64,000 bases of DNA from an uncultured Latescibacterota bacterium (GTDB lineage Bacteria > Latescibacterota > UBA2968 > UBA8231). The DNA is taken from contig OX638377.1 of assembly GCA_951813615.1 (NCBI GenBank), forward strand, positions 3,162,001-3,226,000, written 5' to 3'. Position numbers and translations under genes: made by a program. Below are positions 17,933 to 27,177 of this stretch, one piece after another (within the stretch, counting starts at the first letter, position 1; each line of letters begins with the position of its first letter). The notes under the pieces are model-generated. The model searched no databases and was not told the origin of the DNA. It saw nothing but the letters and a program-made list of their open reading frames with translations.

Positions 17933-19312
17933 CTAAAGTTTGGACGCCACGAGCACCAAATCGCCCAGTGCGACTTTGGCACCATATTCCAATCGCTCCG
18001 GCTTAAAGGACGATAGGCGCTGCTCGTTCAGGAATGTCCCGTTACTGGAGTTCAAATCTTCGACGTAAAATTGATCGCCCATGGCTGTAATCCGCAGATG
18101 TCGTCGGGATACATTTTCATCCGCAACGATTTCATCTACCAAATCGGGATGCCTGCCGAGCGAAAGCCCTAAGCGTTGATCGGCAAATCGGGCTGGCGAC
18201 AACTCAATGCAGACGCGGTTGCCGCGACCGTCAAAACCAGCCAGCGCAAGGCCGTACTTTGGACCTTTTGCAACGGCCCCTACTCCCTCCTTTTCAGTTA
18301 CGCGCCGACTCATCTGCTGGACGAGTTGGCGCGGTTTCTCCAAGGTCTGCTGGGCAAACTGGCGGGGCTTCTTTAAGGCAACGACCAAGGCGACCAAGGC
18401 CACACCGCCCAACAATAGCAGCCAGACGAAAAATTGATCGCTCGCTTCTCCTGCCTGCACTCGAGCTTTTTCGGCCTCGCGCCGCGCTTTTTCGGCCTCG
18501 CGCTGAGCCTTCTCCGCTTCGCGCTGGGCCTTTTCCGTGCCGCCAGAACTGTCCGTGCCACCAGAACTGCCCGTACCACCAGCCGCCACACAATCGTCGC
18601 TCTCTGATAGAAAAGCAATGCCATGGCCGTCCAACAGATTTATCAATTCCTCTATATGCGAAGACCAGTAAATGCCCGCCGCATGGGGCACCCGCGTCAC
18701 CCCGCTAGATGGACTGATAATGACGACGAGAGACGCCTGCGTATTGACGCCGACCGCTCGGCTACAATCATCTAGTAAGGGGCCGCCGCTATTGCCCGGA
18801 TTGGTCGGCGCATTGTGCTGAATAATCCTGAGTTCTTGCGTGTGCCACGCACCCCAAAAAATCCTTCCAATGACGCCGTCTTGTACGGTCGGGTCATGAG
18901 CCGGTCTGTTCCGGTCGGCTCCACCGGGATAGCCTATGGACCATACCTTCTGTCCTTTTATGGCTGGTGCGAGCGACAGCGCAATCGGCGGCAGGGTTAT
19001 ATCTGGGATATAGGCGATTGCGAGGTCGAATTCTTGGGACGTGGCGATTACTTCCACATCGTATAGCTCGCTGGAGTTTGTTGGGATGGCTTGGATCGAG
19101 TGGGCGTGGGCGATGACGTGGGCATTGGTCGCAATATAACCTTGGCCATTTATGGCGAATCCAGTACCAGCACCAGGCCCTTGGCTGGTCTGGGTTACGA
19201 TGCGTACCACACTCTTTTCAAGCGCGGCAAAGTCTGGCGCAGCAACGGCGTGGCCCGGCGACAGAAGCGCGAGCAGAAACAAGACGAGACGCCAGCGTCT
19301 GAAGCGGTGCAA
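17933..19312 (-). CDS. Trypsin-like serine protease with membrane helix and FHA domain
   Basis: A signal peptide (VLFLLALLSPGHAVA) leads to an S1 protease domain (~28-240) with the triad His in ATNAHV, Asp in EFDLAIAY and Ser in NPGNSGGPLL. A Gly/Ser linker and a coiled coil of EKAQREA repeats follow, then a membrane helix (FFVWLLLLGGVALVALVVAL). The C-terminal FHA domain has SLGRHPDLVDEIV, SRRHLRI and NSSNGTFLN. The protease would lie outside the membrane and the FHA inside. The start is TTG 19312 with CAGGAG 7 nt upstream, 3 nt after the previous stop. Confidence 0.92.
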   Translation of the reverse strand: MHRFRRWRLVLFLLALLSPGHAVAAPDFAALEKSVVRIVTQTSQGPGAGTGFAINGQGYIATNAHVIAHAHSIQAIPTNSSELYDVEVIATSQEFDLAIAYIPDITLPPIALSLAPAIKGQKVWSIGYPGGADRNRPAHDPTVQDGVIGRIFWGAWHTQELRIIQHNAPTNPGNSGGPLLDDCSRAVGVNTQASLVVIISPSSGVTRVPHAAGIYWSSHIEELINLLDGHGIAFLSESDDCVAAGGTGSSGGTDSSGGTEKAQREAEKAQREAEKARREAEKARVQAGEASDQFFVWLLLLGGVALVALVVALKKPRQFAQQTLEKPRQLVQQMSRRVTEKEGVGAVAKGPKYGLALAGFDGRGNRVCIELSPARFADQRLGLSLGRHPDLVDEIVADENVSRRHLRITAMGDQFYVEDLNSSNGTFLNEQRLSSFKPERLEYGAKVALGDLVLVASKL

Positions 19313-19315
19313 TGT

Positions 19316-20887
19316 TCACTCCTGAACTAAACGCACGGCAAAAACAACTGGCCCGATCTCAAGCCGATCATTGTCTCGCAACAGCACCTGCTCGCGGGGA
19401 TTGAGCAAGCGGCTATTTACCTTGGTGCCATTCAGGGCGTTCAAATCCTCTGCGTAGAGCTCGCCGTCAACACACGTAAATCGGACGTGCTCGCGGGAGA
19501 CTTCTTCGTGGTCAATGATAAATTCGGCATTAGCCGGGCTCCTTCCGAGCACCACACCGGCCCGATCTCCCAATGCCAATGCTGATATGGTCAAGGCGAA
19601 TGGCCGGCCGGTGCTGTCTTGGCCTTCCAATAAACATCTAAAAGGCGCGGGTTGTGGTGCCCTCGCCACAGTTTGGCGCGCTGCTTCAGCCGTTTGTTCG
19701 GCTTCGCTCACGCGGGACTCGGCACTCTGTAATCGCTCTTCTTTGCGCCGCGAGGAAAGCCACCAACCGAAGAGGGCAAGCAGCACCAGCCCCGCTCCCG
19801 CAGCAATACCCCACTGCAATCGCTGCGCGGCTTTCTCTTTGGCCACTTTGAGGCTGTCGGCTTTGGCGTTGGCCTCCTGGAGGCTGTCGGCCAACGCCTT
19901 ACCCACAGAATCGGCCCGCGCCGTAGCCGCCTGGAGGCTGTCGGCCAACGCCTTACCCACAGAATCGGCCCGCGCCGCAGCCGCCTCCAAGCTGTCGGCT
20001 TTGGCGTTGGCCGCTTGGAGACTGTCGGCCCGCACTTTCTCCCGTTCTGCCATCCGCCGCGTGACCTTCTCTTTGGCCTCGGCCTTTTCTAGGGCTTCGC
20101 TTGTCGAGTCGGCTCGCGCCGTGGCGACATCAAGGCTATCGAAGGCCGCTTCTTTATCGCGTTCAGCGCGCTCAACCGCACTCAGGCATTCTGCTTCAAC
20201 CACTGTATGGGCGATTTCTCGCTCTTTGAGCGCCGCTATTATGTCGCCGCTGCGCAAGGCAAAAATAGCTGCTTTTGGCTTCGCTTTTCGAAATGGCCAC
20301 GAGCCGCTGCTCGGATCTGGCATATTAATGGCGACGACATCTCCACATTCGTTGAACAAGGGCATGCCAAAGGATTTGGCCGTTATCAAGGCATTGTGTT
20401 GCAGCAGGTGCGCCACAGGACGGCCCGCTTTCTTGCCAAGGACGTCTTGGTATCTGCCAATCGTCCCGTGAGAAAGCCGAACGTCCCCCGCAGCGTCAAA
20501 GCGCAGCGTTTGCACGACTCGGCCTACAGCGGCCCCTTGCTCGGACAAGCTAAGGGGTGGCAAGTTCAAGCCCTGTACGTGCAACAGGGCCAAGTTCATG
20601 GCGCGGCTGGCAAACACCCGCTGCGCCACGACCTCGGCCCCGGTCTTCAGAGACAATACGGTCAATCCCTCTGCCTTGGCTAGGAGATGGGCATTGGTCA
20701 GCACGTACCCCTCTTCGTTGACGACAAACCCGCTCCCTTCAACCGCGACTTTGTGATCGTCATAAGCGCGAACCCGCACGATGCTTTCAGAGACGGCATC
20801 GACATCTATTTGCGCCAAGGCAGGACTTGTGCAAAGGAGCCAAGCCACTGCAAAATGTACGATGAAAGATAGGTGTTGTTTGTTCAT
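19316..20887 (-). CDS. Degenerate trypsin-like protein with coiled coil, membrane helix and FHA domain
   Basis: The layout matches the next gene: signal peptide (FAVAWLLCTSPALAQ), trypsin fold, long coiled coil built from ADSLQAANAKADSLEA repeats, membrane helix (WGIAAGAGLVLLALFGWWL) and FHA (VLGRSPANAEFII, SREHVRF, NALNGTKV). The His is kept (LTNAHLL). The catalytic Asp is Asn (MNLALLHV) and the GNSGG loop is replaced by AKSFGMPLF. It is therefore probably a pseudoprotease that binds a peptide or its intact sister. ATG 20887 is chosen because the signal peptide follows directly; the longer frame to 20920 adds 11 residues. Confidence 0.88.
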   Translation of the reverse strand: MNKQHLSFIVHFAVAWLLCTSPALAQIDVDAVSESIVRVRAYDDHKVAVEGSGFVVNEEGYVLTNAHLLAKAEGLTVLSLKTGAEVVAQRVFASRAMNLALLHVQGLNLPPLSLSEQGAAVGRVVQTLRFDAAGDVRLSHGTIGRYQDVLGKKAGRPVAHLLQHNALITAKSFGMPLFNECGDVVAINMPDPSSGSWPFRKAKPKAAIFALRSGDIIAALKEREIAHTVVEAECLSAVERAERDKEAAFDSLDVATARADSTSEALEKAEAKEKVTRRMAEREKVRADSLQAANAKADSLEAAAARADSVGKALADSLQAATARADSVGKALADSLQEANAKADSLKVAKEKAAQRLQWGIAAGAGLVLLALFGWWLSSRRKEERLQSAESRVSEAEQTAEAARQTVARAPQPAPFRCLLEGQDSTGRPFALTISALALGDRAGVVLGRSPANAEFIIDHEEVSREHVRFTCVDGELYAEDLNALNGTKVNSRLLNPREQVLLRDNDRLEIGPVVFAVRLVQE

Positions 20888-20941
20888 AATCTCTCCGTGT
20901 ACGTTCAAGCTGGCCGTCAACCGCTAAGAAGGCCGATCCGA

Positions 20942-21140
20942 TCAAAAGCCACCGTAACGGCGTAATATCTCGGCCGTCTCAGAACTATCATGCTCCGCCG
21001 CAACGTGCAGCGGCGTCTGGCCATTGTCGTCTCTGGCATCCACATCAGCTCCGTGACGCAGCAACATCTCGACTATCTCAAAATCATTAGACCACACCGT
21101 TTGGTGCAGCGGCGTCACGCCAAGGTCGTTTCTGGCATCT
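20942..21140 (-). pseudogene. Ankyrin repeat C-terminal remnant fused out of frame to a Sel1 gene
   Basis: The minus strand reads DARNDLGVTPLHQTVWSNDF, then a second repeat DARDDNGQTPLHVAAEHDSS, and ends AEILRRYGGF followed by TGA. This is the standard C-terminal end of the local ankyrin proteins. It abuts, one frame off, the end of the Sel1 gene at 21139, where the Sel1 frame stops at a TAG just after GVSQD. It appears to be the tail of an ankyrin gene whose front was replaced by Sel1 repeats. Confidence 0.85.
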
Positions 21141-22170
21141 AGTCTTGAGACACACCACGACCCTGCTCATACATAAAGCCCAAGTTGGTCTGCGCCAAGG
21201 CATCGCCTTGTTCCGCCGCCTGGCGATACCACTTGACTGCCTCTTCATCGTCCTGAGACACACCACGGCCCTCCTTATACATCCAGCCCAAATTGTTCTG
21301 CGCCAAGGCATCGCCTTGTTCCGCCGCCTGGCGATACCACTTGACTGCCTCTTCATCGTCCTGAGACACACCACGGCCCTCCTTATACATCCAGCCCAAG
21401 TTGGTCTGCGCCCTAGCATGTCCTTGTTCCGCCGCCTGACGATACCACTTGACTGCCACACCATCGTCCTGAGACACACCACGGCCCTCCTTATACATCC
21501 AGCCCAAGTTGGTCTGCGCCCTAGCATGTCCTTGTTCCGCCGCCTGGCGATACCACTTGACTGCCGCACCATCGTCCTTCGCTACACCACGGCCCTGCTC
21601 ATACATAAAGCCCAAGTTGTTCTGCGCCAAGGCATCGCCTTGTTCCGCCGCCTGGCGATACCACTTGACTGCCTCTTCATCGTCCTGAGACACACCACGG
21701 CCCTCCTTATACATCCAGCCCAAATTGGTCTGCGCCCTAGCATGTCCTTGTTCCGCCGCCTTGCGATACCACTTGACTGCCGCACCATCGTCCTTCGCTA
21801 CACCTCGGCCCTGCTCATACATAAAGCCCAAGTTGGTCTGCGCCCAGGCATCGCCTTGTTCCGCCGCCTTGCGATACCACTTGACTGCCTCTTCATCGTC
21901 CTGGGACACACCTCGGCCCTGCTCATACATAAAGCCCAAGTTGGTCTGCGCCCTAGCATCGCCTTGTTCCGCCGCCTTGCGATACCACTTGACTGCCTCT
22001 TCATCGTCCTGGGACACACCTCGGCCCTGCTCATACATTATGGATTTGCCGACCTGTTCCTGACCCTGCCGATCCAACGACGACGACTGCTTGGGTTTGC
22101 CAACCTGCTCCTGACGCCGACGTTTCAGCGCCGCGATAAATGCCTGCTCCTGCTTGTGCTCGCCACTCAT
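21139..22170 (-). CDS. Sel1 (TPR-like) repeat protein
   Basis: This 343-residue protein has a short polar header (MSGEHKQEQAFIAALKRRRQ, then SSSLDRQGQEQVGK) like that of the ankyrin genes. About eight 36-residue Sel1 repeats follow, of the type AVKWYRQAAEQGDALAQ and NLGWMYKEGRGVSQDDEE. Sel1 repeats form alpha-solenoids that bind proteins. The gene stops mid-repeat at GVSQD, immediately before an out-of-frame ankyrin remnant, so the true C-terminus is lost or replaced. There is no signal peptide. Repeats are nearly identical in DNA with a 108-bp period. Confidence 0.92.
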   Translation of the reverse strand: MSGEHKQEQAFIAALKRRRQEQVGKPKQSSSLDRQGQEQVGKSIMYEQGRGVSQDDEEAVKWYRKAAEQGDARAQTNLGFMYEQGRGVSQDDEEAVKWYRKAAEQGDAWAQTNLGFMYEQGRGVAKDDGAAVKWYRKAAEQGHARAQTNLGWMYKEGRGVSQDDEEAVKWYRQAAEQGDALAQNNLGFMYEQGRGVAKDDGAAVKWYRQAAEQGHARAQTNLGWMYKEGRGVSQDDGVAVKWYRQAAEQGHARAQTNLGWMYKEGRGVSQDDEEAVKWYRQAAEQGDALAQNNLGWMYKEGRGVSQDDEEAVKWYRQAAEQGDALAQTNLGFMYEQGRGVSQD

Positions 22171-22340
22171 AAATCCCTTTCTCCTATAAATGCGTCGTGC
22201 CCCTGACTCTCACATCTAGGCACTGATAGTACGTGACGTGGTCTGAAGAGTACTCCGATCCCAGTGGCGAAACGTAGGGAATGCCACGAAATCACAACTG
22301 AATAAAATTTCCAGCGCAGTTGCAGGAGCTTGGGCTTCGG

Positions 22341-24521
22341 TTATTTCTCGACCGGTCTCCATGCACGAGCTCTGCGCTCGGCTTCGCCAATCTGAGCCCT
22401 CGTCATCTTTCTTGAAATGTCCTTGCGGTACTTCTCCTTTCCACCACCGGCCTCGGCGAGGATGTACCACATGCAGGCCGTCACATAGTCCTTCGCTACA
22501 CCACGGCCCTGCTCATACATAAAGCCCAAGCTGGTCTGCGCCCTAGCATATCCTTGTTCCGCCGCCTTGCGATACCACTTGACAGCTTCCCCATCGTCCT
22601 TCGCTACACCACGGCCATTTCTATACATATTGCCCAAGTTGAACTGAGCTGTGGCACGTCCTTGTTCTGCCGCCTTGCGATACCACGAGACAGCCGCACT
22701 ATAGTCCTGAGACACTCCACGGCCATTGTCATACATCCAGCCTAAGTTGGTCTGCGCCCAGGCATATCCTTGTTCTGCTGCCTTGCGATACCACTTGACA
22801 GCTTCCCCATCGTCCTGAGACACTCCACGACCCTGCTCATACATATTGCCCAAGTTGAACTGAGCTGTGGCATATCCTTGTTCTGCTGCCTTGCGATACC
22901 ACTTGACAGCTTCCCCATCGTCCTTCGCTACACCACGGCCCTGCTCATACATATTGCCCAAGTTGAACTGAGCTGTGGCATGTCCTTGTTCTGCCGCCTT
23001 GCGATACCACTTGACAGCCGTCACATAGTCCTTCGCTACACCACGGCCCTGCTCATACATAAAGCCCAAATTGGTCTGCGCCCTAGCATATCCTTGTTCC
23101 GCCGCCTTGCGATACCACTTGACAGCCGCACCATAGTCCTGAGACACTCCACGACCCTTAGAATACATCCAGCCTAAGTTGTTCTGCGCCCTAGCATATC
23201 CTTGTTCCGCCGCCTTGCGATACCACTTGACAGCCGCACCATAGTCCTGAGACACTCCACGACCCTTAGAATACATAACGCCCAAGTTGTTCTGCGCCCA
23301 GGCATCGCCTTGTTCCGCTGTACGCTTCAAGGACTCGTAATTGGAATCTCGAAGACTTGCGTGGATGGTATAGCCTCCGGTAGATGACTCATAGCTTTCT
23401 ACTTTGATGTAATAGGTTCCCGCATTCACGGACTGTTCTATTTTAAAATTATTGCCACTACCAGCATCGAAATCGCGTCCCAAGATGGCACCAGAACTGT
23501 TTTGTAGCACCCCCTCTGTATCGAGATTGCCTGTCGTATAGATCGTCAACTCACCAGACTTGCGCACCTGAATCTTGAAGTAATCTACATCACTACCCGG
23601 TTCTATCCGCCCCGAGCCTGAACCACCCAAAGGAAGACTGGTCGCAACAGACCTAGTATCGCCATGATCATCTCTCGGGCCCGGTGGCGGGGGCGGTGGA
23701 TCCGGCGATGGCGGTGGATCCGGCGATGGCGGTGGAGGCTGCTCAAGACTTGCGTGAATGGTATAGCGGCCGATAGATGACTTATAGCTTTCTACTTTGA
23801 TGTAATAGGTCCCCACATTCACGGACTGTTCTATTTTGAAATTTTTGCCACTGCCATCATCGAAATCGCGTCCCACAGTTTTCCCAGAACTGTCCTCTAG
23901 TATCCCCCTTGTATCGAGACTGCCTGTCGTATAGACCGTCAACATACCTGACTTGCGCACCTGAACTTTGAAGTAATCTGCATCACTACCCGGTTCTATC
24001 CGACCCGAGCCTGAACCACCCAAAGGAAGACTGGTCGCAACAGACCTAGTATCGCTATGATCATCTTTCGGGGTCGGTGGTGGTGGCGGGGGCGGACGCC
24101 GGACAGCAACTGGACTGCTGACAGAATACACATCAAAGGATCCAAGCCCCGGAGGACTGATTAGCTTCAAAATGGCTAATAAGACCACAGGAGCAAGAGC
24201 AATCAACACCCCCTTCTCTTTTCGCCCATAGATACTCATCTCTCGGTATCCTTGAATGGCCGCGCCAATTACAAGGCCCCAGAAAGCCCAACCTACAACG
24301 GGTGAAACGTCGAATCCAGGGTGAAATATCTTATCAAGAGCAATAAGTGTATTAGTGGAGATGAATTCCAGTACAGCATATAAACCTAAGAGGATATAAG
24401 TGGGGATAGAAAAAACAATAAAACCGATAAAAGAAATTATCGTAATTATAATCTTAAATATAAAATACAAAACAGCTAGAATGATTACTATAGCTCCCAA
24501 ACAACCAACAATATTGTCCAT
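22341..24521 (-). CDS. Membrane protein with two PPC-type beta domains and Sel1 repeats
   Basis: This is a 726-residue protein. About four hydrophobic segments fill residues 1-125. A proline tract (RRPPPPPPPTPKDDHSDTRS) is followed by a ~95-residue beta domain with SGRIEPGSDADYFKVQVRKS and GTYYIKVESYKSS, which fits pre-peptidase C-terminal (PPC) domains. A second proline-rich spacer and a second, very similar PPC-like domain come next. About eight Sel1 repeats follow, and the end is QIGEAERRARAWRPVEK, a normal Sel1 ending. The two PPC copies are close in sequence and look like a recent internal duplication. The Sel1 half is probably extracytoplasmic if the even number of helices holds. Confidence 0.88.
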   Translation of the reverse strand: MDNIVGCLGAIVIILAVLYFIFKIIITIISFIGFIVFSIPTYILLGLYAVLEFISTNTLIALDKIFHPGFDVSPVVGWAFWGLVIGAAIQGYREMSIYGRKEKGVLIALAPVVLLAILKLISPPGLGSFDVYSVSSPVAVRRPPPPPPPTPKDDHSDTRSVATSLPLGGSGSGRIEPGSDADYFKVQVRKSGMLTVYTTGSLDTRGILEDSSGKTVGRDFDDGSGKNFKIEQSVNVGTYYIKVESYKSSIGRYTIHASLEQPPPPSPDPPPSPDPPPPPPGPRDDHGDTRSVATSLPLGGSGSGRIEPGSDVDYFKIQVRKSGELTIYTTGNLDTEGVLQNSSGAILGRDFDAGSGNNFKIEQSVNAGTYYIKVESYESSTGGYTIHASLRDSNYESLKRTAEQGDAWAQNNLGVMYSKGRGVSQDYGAAVKWYRKAAEQGYARAQNNLGWMYSKGRGVSQDYGAAVKWYRKAAEQGYARAQTNLGFMYEQGRGVAKDYVTAVKWYRKAAEQGHATAQFNLGNMYEQGRGVAKDDGEAVKWYRKAAEQGYATAQFNLGNMYEQGRGVSQDDGEAVKWYRKAAEQGYAWAQTNLGWMYDNGRGVSQDYSAAVSWYRKAAEQGRATAQFNLGNMYRNGRGVAKDDGEAVKWYRKAAEQGYARAQTSLGFMYEQGRGVAKDYVTACMWYILAEAGGGKEKYRKDISRKMTRAQIGEAERRARAWRPVEK

Positions 24522-24634
24522 AGACGATCTTACTCCATCAATACAGTGAAAACGGTTTTAGACTTCAAAAAGAGCGTCAAAAAATGCCGTCTGTATAATT
24601 TTTAGCATTCTAACGCTGAAAACCATTTTGGTCG

Positions 24635-25524
24635 TCAATAGACGTGTGAATTTGCCAACGATCTGTCTCGAATTAAAAAATAAAAAATAAAACTGGTTAT
24701 CTTTAAGAGTGCCGTGGTATAAGAAAGCAAGAAAAGACTTAGCGAATAACTGATAAGAAATTGGAATTGACTTCCCATTAAATAGTACGTGGCGATTGTT
24801 GAACCGGCAGAGGCTACGACAAAAGCAAAAAAACAAGCCCCAACTTCTCGCTTGTTATCCAACATAAGAGCTTTAGTATGTCGATAGATTGTACTTACCT
24901 GATATTCTTCCTCAACTACGATAAACTTCATCCCAAGCGACAAGAACCCGACGTAAATAATAAAAGAAGGTAGAATGCATAGACTAATCAAAGTCCATGC
25001 AAGTATTGGGAACGCCAGCATACGGTAAAAAAAAACAAAAAGGGCAAAACCATAAGAACTGCAAACCCGGTGAGGAGATAAAATGAGCCTTTGAAAATGA
25101 AAGCAGGCTTGAAATATGTTCGACCATAAGCAATTACCTGTGTGGAACGAAAGCTGTTTTTCAAGAGTAGATCGCGAATGAGCGCAGCCAGCCCCGTATC
25201 GTTGTAGAAGGCGATCAGAAACGAGACTATCAAGAGACTCGCTACAATAATCAGAGATTGCGGCTGTTCAAAATTCAGATATTCCATGTGATTAAGCACG
25301 CGCAATAATTCCTCAAAATGCCCCGCCTGAACATCTTCAAGTGCATGTCGAAAGGCATTGATATTCACGCTCTCTGCAATCAGTTCGTACAATGTCTTAT
25401 CTGTAAATTGTTCAATCAGGTCAATAATCTTGCCAAAAACTACTGAAACAAAGGCGATGCCAATGAGTTTTCGATTGCTATTCAGCACTATAAACCCTCG
25501 TCTGAGAGAAACTGCCCAAATCAT
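24635..25524 (-). pseudogene. Polytopic membrane protein, frameshifted at a homopolymer
   Basis: Two frames join into one membrane protein. Residues from ATG 25524 (MIWAVSLRRGFIVLNSNRKL) give two or three helices up to VLMVLPFLFFF. After one added T in a run of nine, the second frame continues YRMLAFPILAWTLISLCIL with about four more helices and ends at 24635. The run is nine A on the plus strand at 25027-25035. The event could be a real frameshift, phase variation or a consensus error. The gene overlaps the J-like gene by ATGA. I do not recognise the family; it resembles bacterial multi-pass proteins of the DUF4013 kind only loosely. Confidence 0.75.
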
Positions 25525-26867
25525 CTAGATCCTCTTTTTCGACAAAAGAAAAAGAGACCTGTACATAACGCAGCGAATGAAATAACAAAATTAAATCCTG
25601 CAAAATGAGGTATATAGATTATCTGATCGATCATCGGCCACTCAAGCCATTTGACCCAATTTGCGTCCAAATACACAAACCTAGCATTCGCTAACCAGCC
25701 TAACTTGAAACCTCCAATGAAATCTCCCAGTTGAATTACTACCAAGCGTGCAACTATGGCAATCGCCGACATTGAAATACCACTAATAGCAATCCGGCGA
25801 ATTGATTTCTGAACGGGATAATCAACGTAGCAGGAAATCGGCACTGTCAACTTACCGCCGTTTATGCCGTTTGTACTGATAATGAGTTCGGCCTTGTGAG
25901 TTCGTTTGGCCGTAAGGGAGCTTGCGTCAAGTTCGACAGTTACGGTAGCGCTGCCTATGATCTGGGTTGATGAAATCTGAAGCCCATGCATTTTGCCAGC
26001 TAACTGGACATCGCCGTAGAGAAATCCGCGTCCAGCATTTTCAATTTTCAAATGGATAGTTTTTTTAGTTTCGTTATCAATTTTGCCGAAATCGATGCTG
26101 GTACGACTTGTTTTTGGATCAGGCAATCCAATACGCGGGTCGAGTCTTTGAACAAATAACTCCAAACCCTTATCTTCCTCATCCGCGTACCGGTTGATGA
26201 TTTTGTCTGCAGTATCAGCTAATTCCTCTTGATTAACGTACTTCAGCCAGAGAGTGATGAACCCGACATACAGCAGGCCTTTTCCACCTTCCCAATCCTG
26301 GTCAATCAAACGGGCCAATTGTTGAGGTGTTTTAGCTTCACTCCCTCTATACTGTATCTTCTCTCCAAGGATCTGCACCATCGCCGCAAACCCAATATCC
26401 TGATCGTCGGGATATTTTTCGACGACCTCTCGAGCTGCCTTGGTAAAGCGCAACTCGCCGACGCTACTGAGGCTAGCAGCTATGTCTCCAGCATAGAGGG
26501 CCTCTTTAGCATCCTCAGAGTGCTTCATCATCAATGTTGCCAACTCTGGGATGCTGGTGGCTTCATCGCCGTTAGGAAATTTGACGATGGGATGTGACTG
26601 TGATGAATCACTTCTACTGGACTCTCTCTCTTCCTGGTGACTCAGTTCTGCAATGTGTTTCTTTCGCTTTTCCGGGTCCAGCAGAATCTTCTTCGCGTCA
26701 TTTAGAAGTTCCCGCTTCTTATCTTCACCTGGCTTCCCGCCGGCGGCCAACGATTTCCTATAAAGCTCTAGGTGAGCGCTATTAACGCGATCCTTAATGG
26801 CTTTTTCGTTCAGGCTCCGGAGCTCTCCAATTGTAAGACCCAGTACTTCAAAATAGTTCTCGTTCAC
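25521..26867 (-). CDS. J-domain-like membrane protein
   Basis: This 448-residue protein starts at GTG 26867 (GGGAG upstream). Residues 1-~75 (NYFEVLGLTIGELRSLNEKA to LLNDAKKILLDPEKRKKHIA) follow the helix pattern of a DnaJ J domain, but the HPD tripeptide that activates Hsp70 is absent. Residues ~85-240 are helical, and ~250-345 look like a beta-sandwich (TSRTSIDFGKIDNETKKTIH, TVPISCYVDYPV). Two to three membrane helices end the protein. With Hsp70 and GrpE-like genes just upstream it is a likely membrane recruiter for that chaperone set. Confidence 0.78.
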   Translation of the reverse strand: MNENYFEVLGLTIGELRSLNEKAIKDRVNSAHLELYRKSLAAGGKPGEDKKRELLNDAKKILLDPEKRKKHIAELSHQEERESSRSDSSQSHPIVKFPNGDEATSIPELATLMMKHSEDAKEALYAGDIAASLSSVGELRFTKAAREVVEKYPDDQDIGFAAMVQILGEKIQYRGSEAKTPQQLARLIDQDWEGGKGLLYVGFITLWLKYVNQEELADTADKIINRYADEEDKGLELFVQRLDPRIGLPDPKTSRTSIDFGKIDNETKKTIHLKIENAGRGFLYGDVQLAGKMHGLQISSTQIIGSATVTVELDASSLTAKRTHKAELIISTNGINGGKLTVPISCYVDYPVQKSIRRIAISGISMSAIAIVARLVVIQLGDFIGGFKLGWLANARFVYLDANWVKWLEWPMIDQIIYIPHFAGFNFVISFAALCTGLFFFCRKRGSR

Positions 26868-27177
26868 ATTTTCTCCCTTCTAATTCTCTGGTTTCAGATA
26901 TCAGTACTGACGCCTTTTGTTAAAAAAGAGGAGCGTATTGCTTAACTCAGGTTTTATGATATAGCAGTCCTAAATGATTTGAAAGCATGCGCTCATCAGC
27001 ACGGTCTCTTTTACCTATACGTCATTCCCGCGTAAGCGGGGATCCAGCCTTGAATGGTTTAGAGTTGCTAAAGATACGTACCGGTCGGGGCCCGTATCTT
27101 TAGGGTATTGAGCCTCAACTATACCTATTCCTTATCGCCTGATTAAACAGAACCTTCCGGTCTACAAAGTTTCCTAC
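26868..27177. other. Gene-free interval with two hairpins
   Basis: No gene is seen in these 310 bases between the Hsp70 stop and the J-like start. At 27024-27043 there is a small palindrome, ATTCCCGC/GCGGGGAT, of the type dispersed in many genomes. At 27068-27078 and 27093-27103 are perfect 11-bp arms CTAAAGATACG/CGTATCTTTAG with a 14-nt loop. The second may end or process the Hsp70 message, but it lacks a T run. The break suggests a separate promoter for the genes downstream. Confidence 0.7.

Noticed and set aside
21145..22206. Long plus-strand open frame opposite the Sel1 gene
   Set aside because: It is antisense to an evident Sel1 protein, with repeats forced by the other strand. It has no ribosome site and no family match.
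22171..22340. Remnant of a kinase gene between the Sel1 genes
   Set aside because: Only a short match (CATCTAGGCACTG) to the kinase stub near 12080 is seen, too little to call.
21145..23300. Regular ~108-bp repeats considered as a CRISPR array
   Set aside because: Units are multiples of 3, translate to Sel1 repeats, have no unique spacers and lack cas genes.
24558..24836. Possible 92-residue minus-strand protein
   Set aside because: It lies in another frame of the membrane protein gene, has Cys- and Phe-rich noise and no ribosome site.
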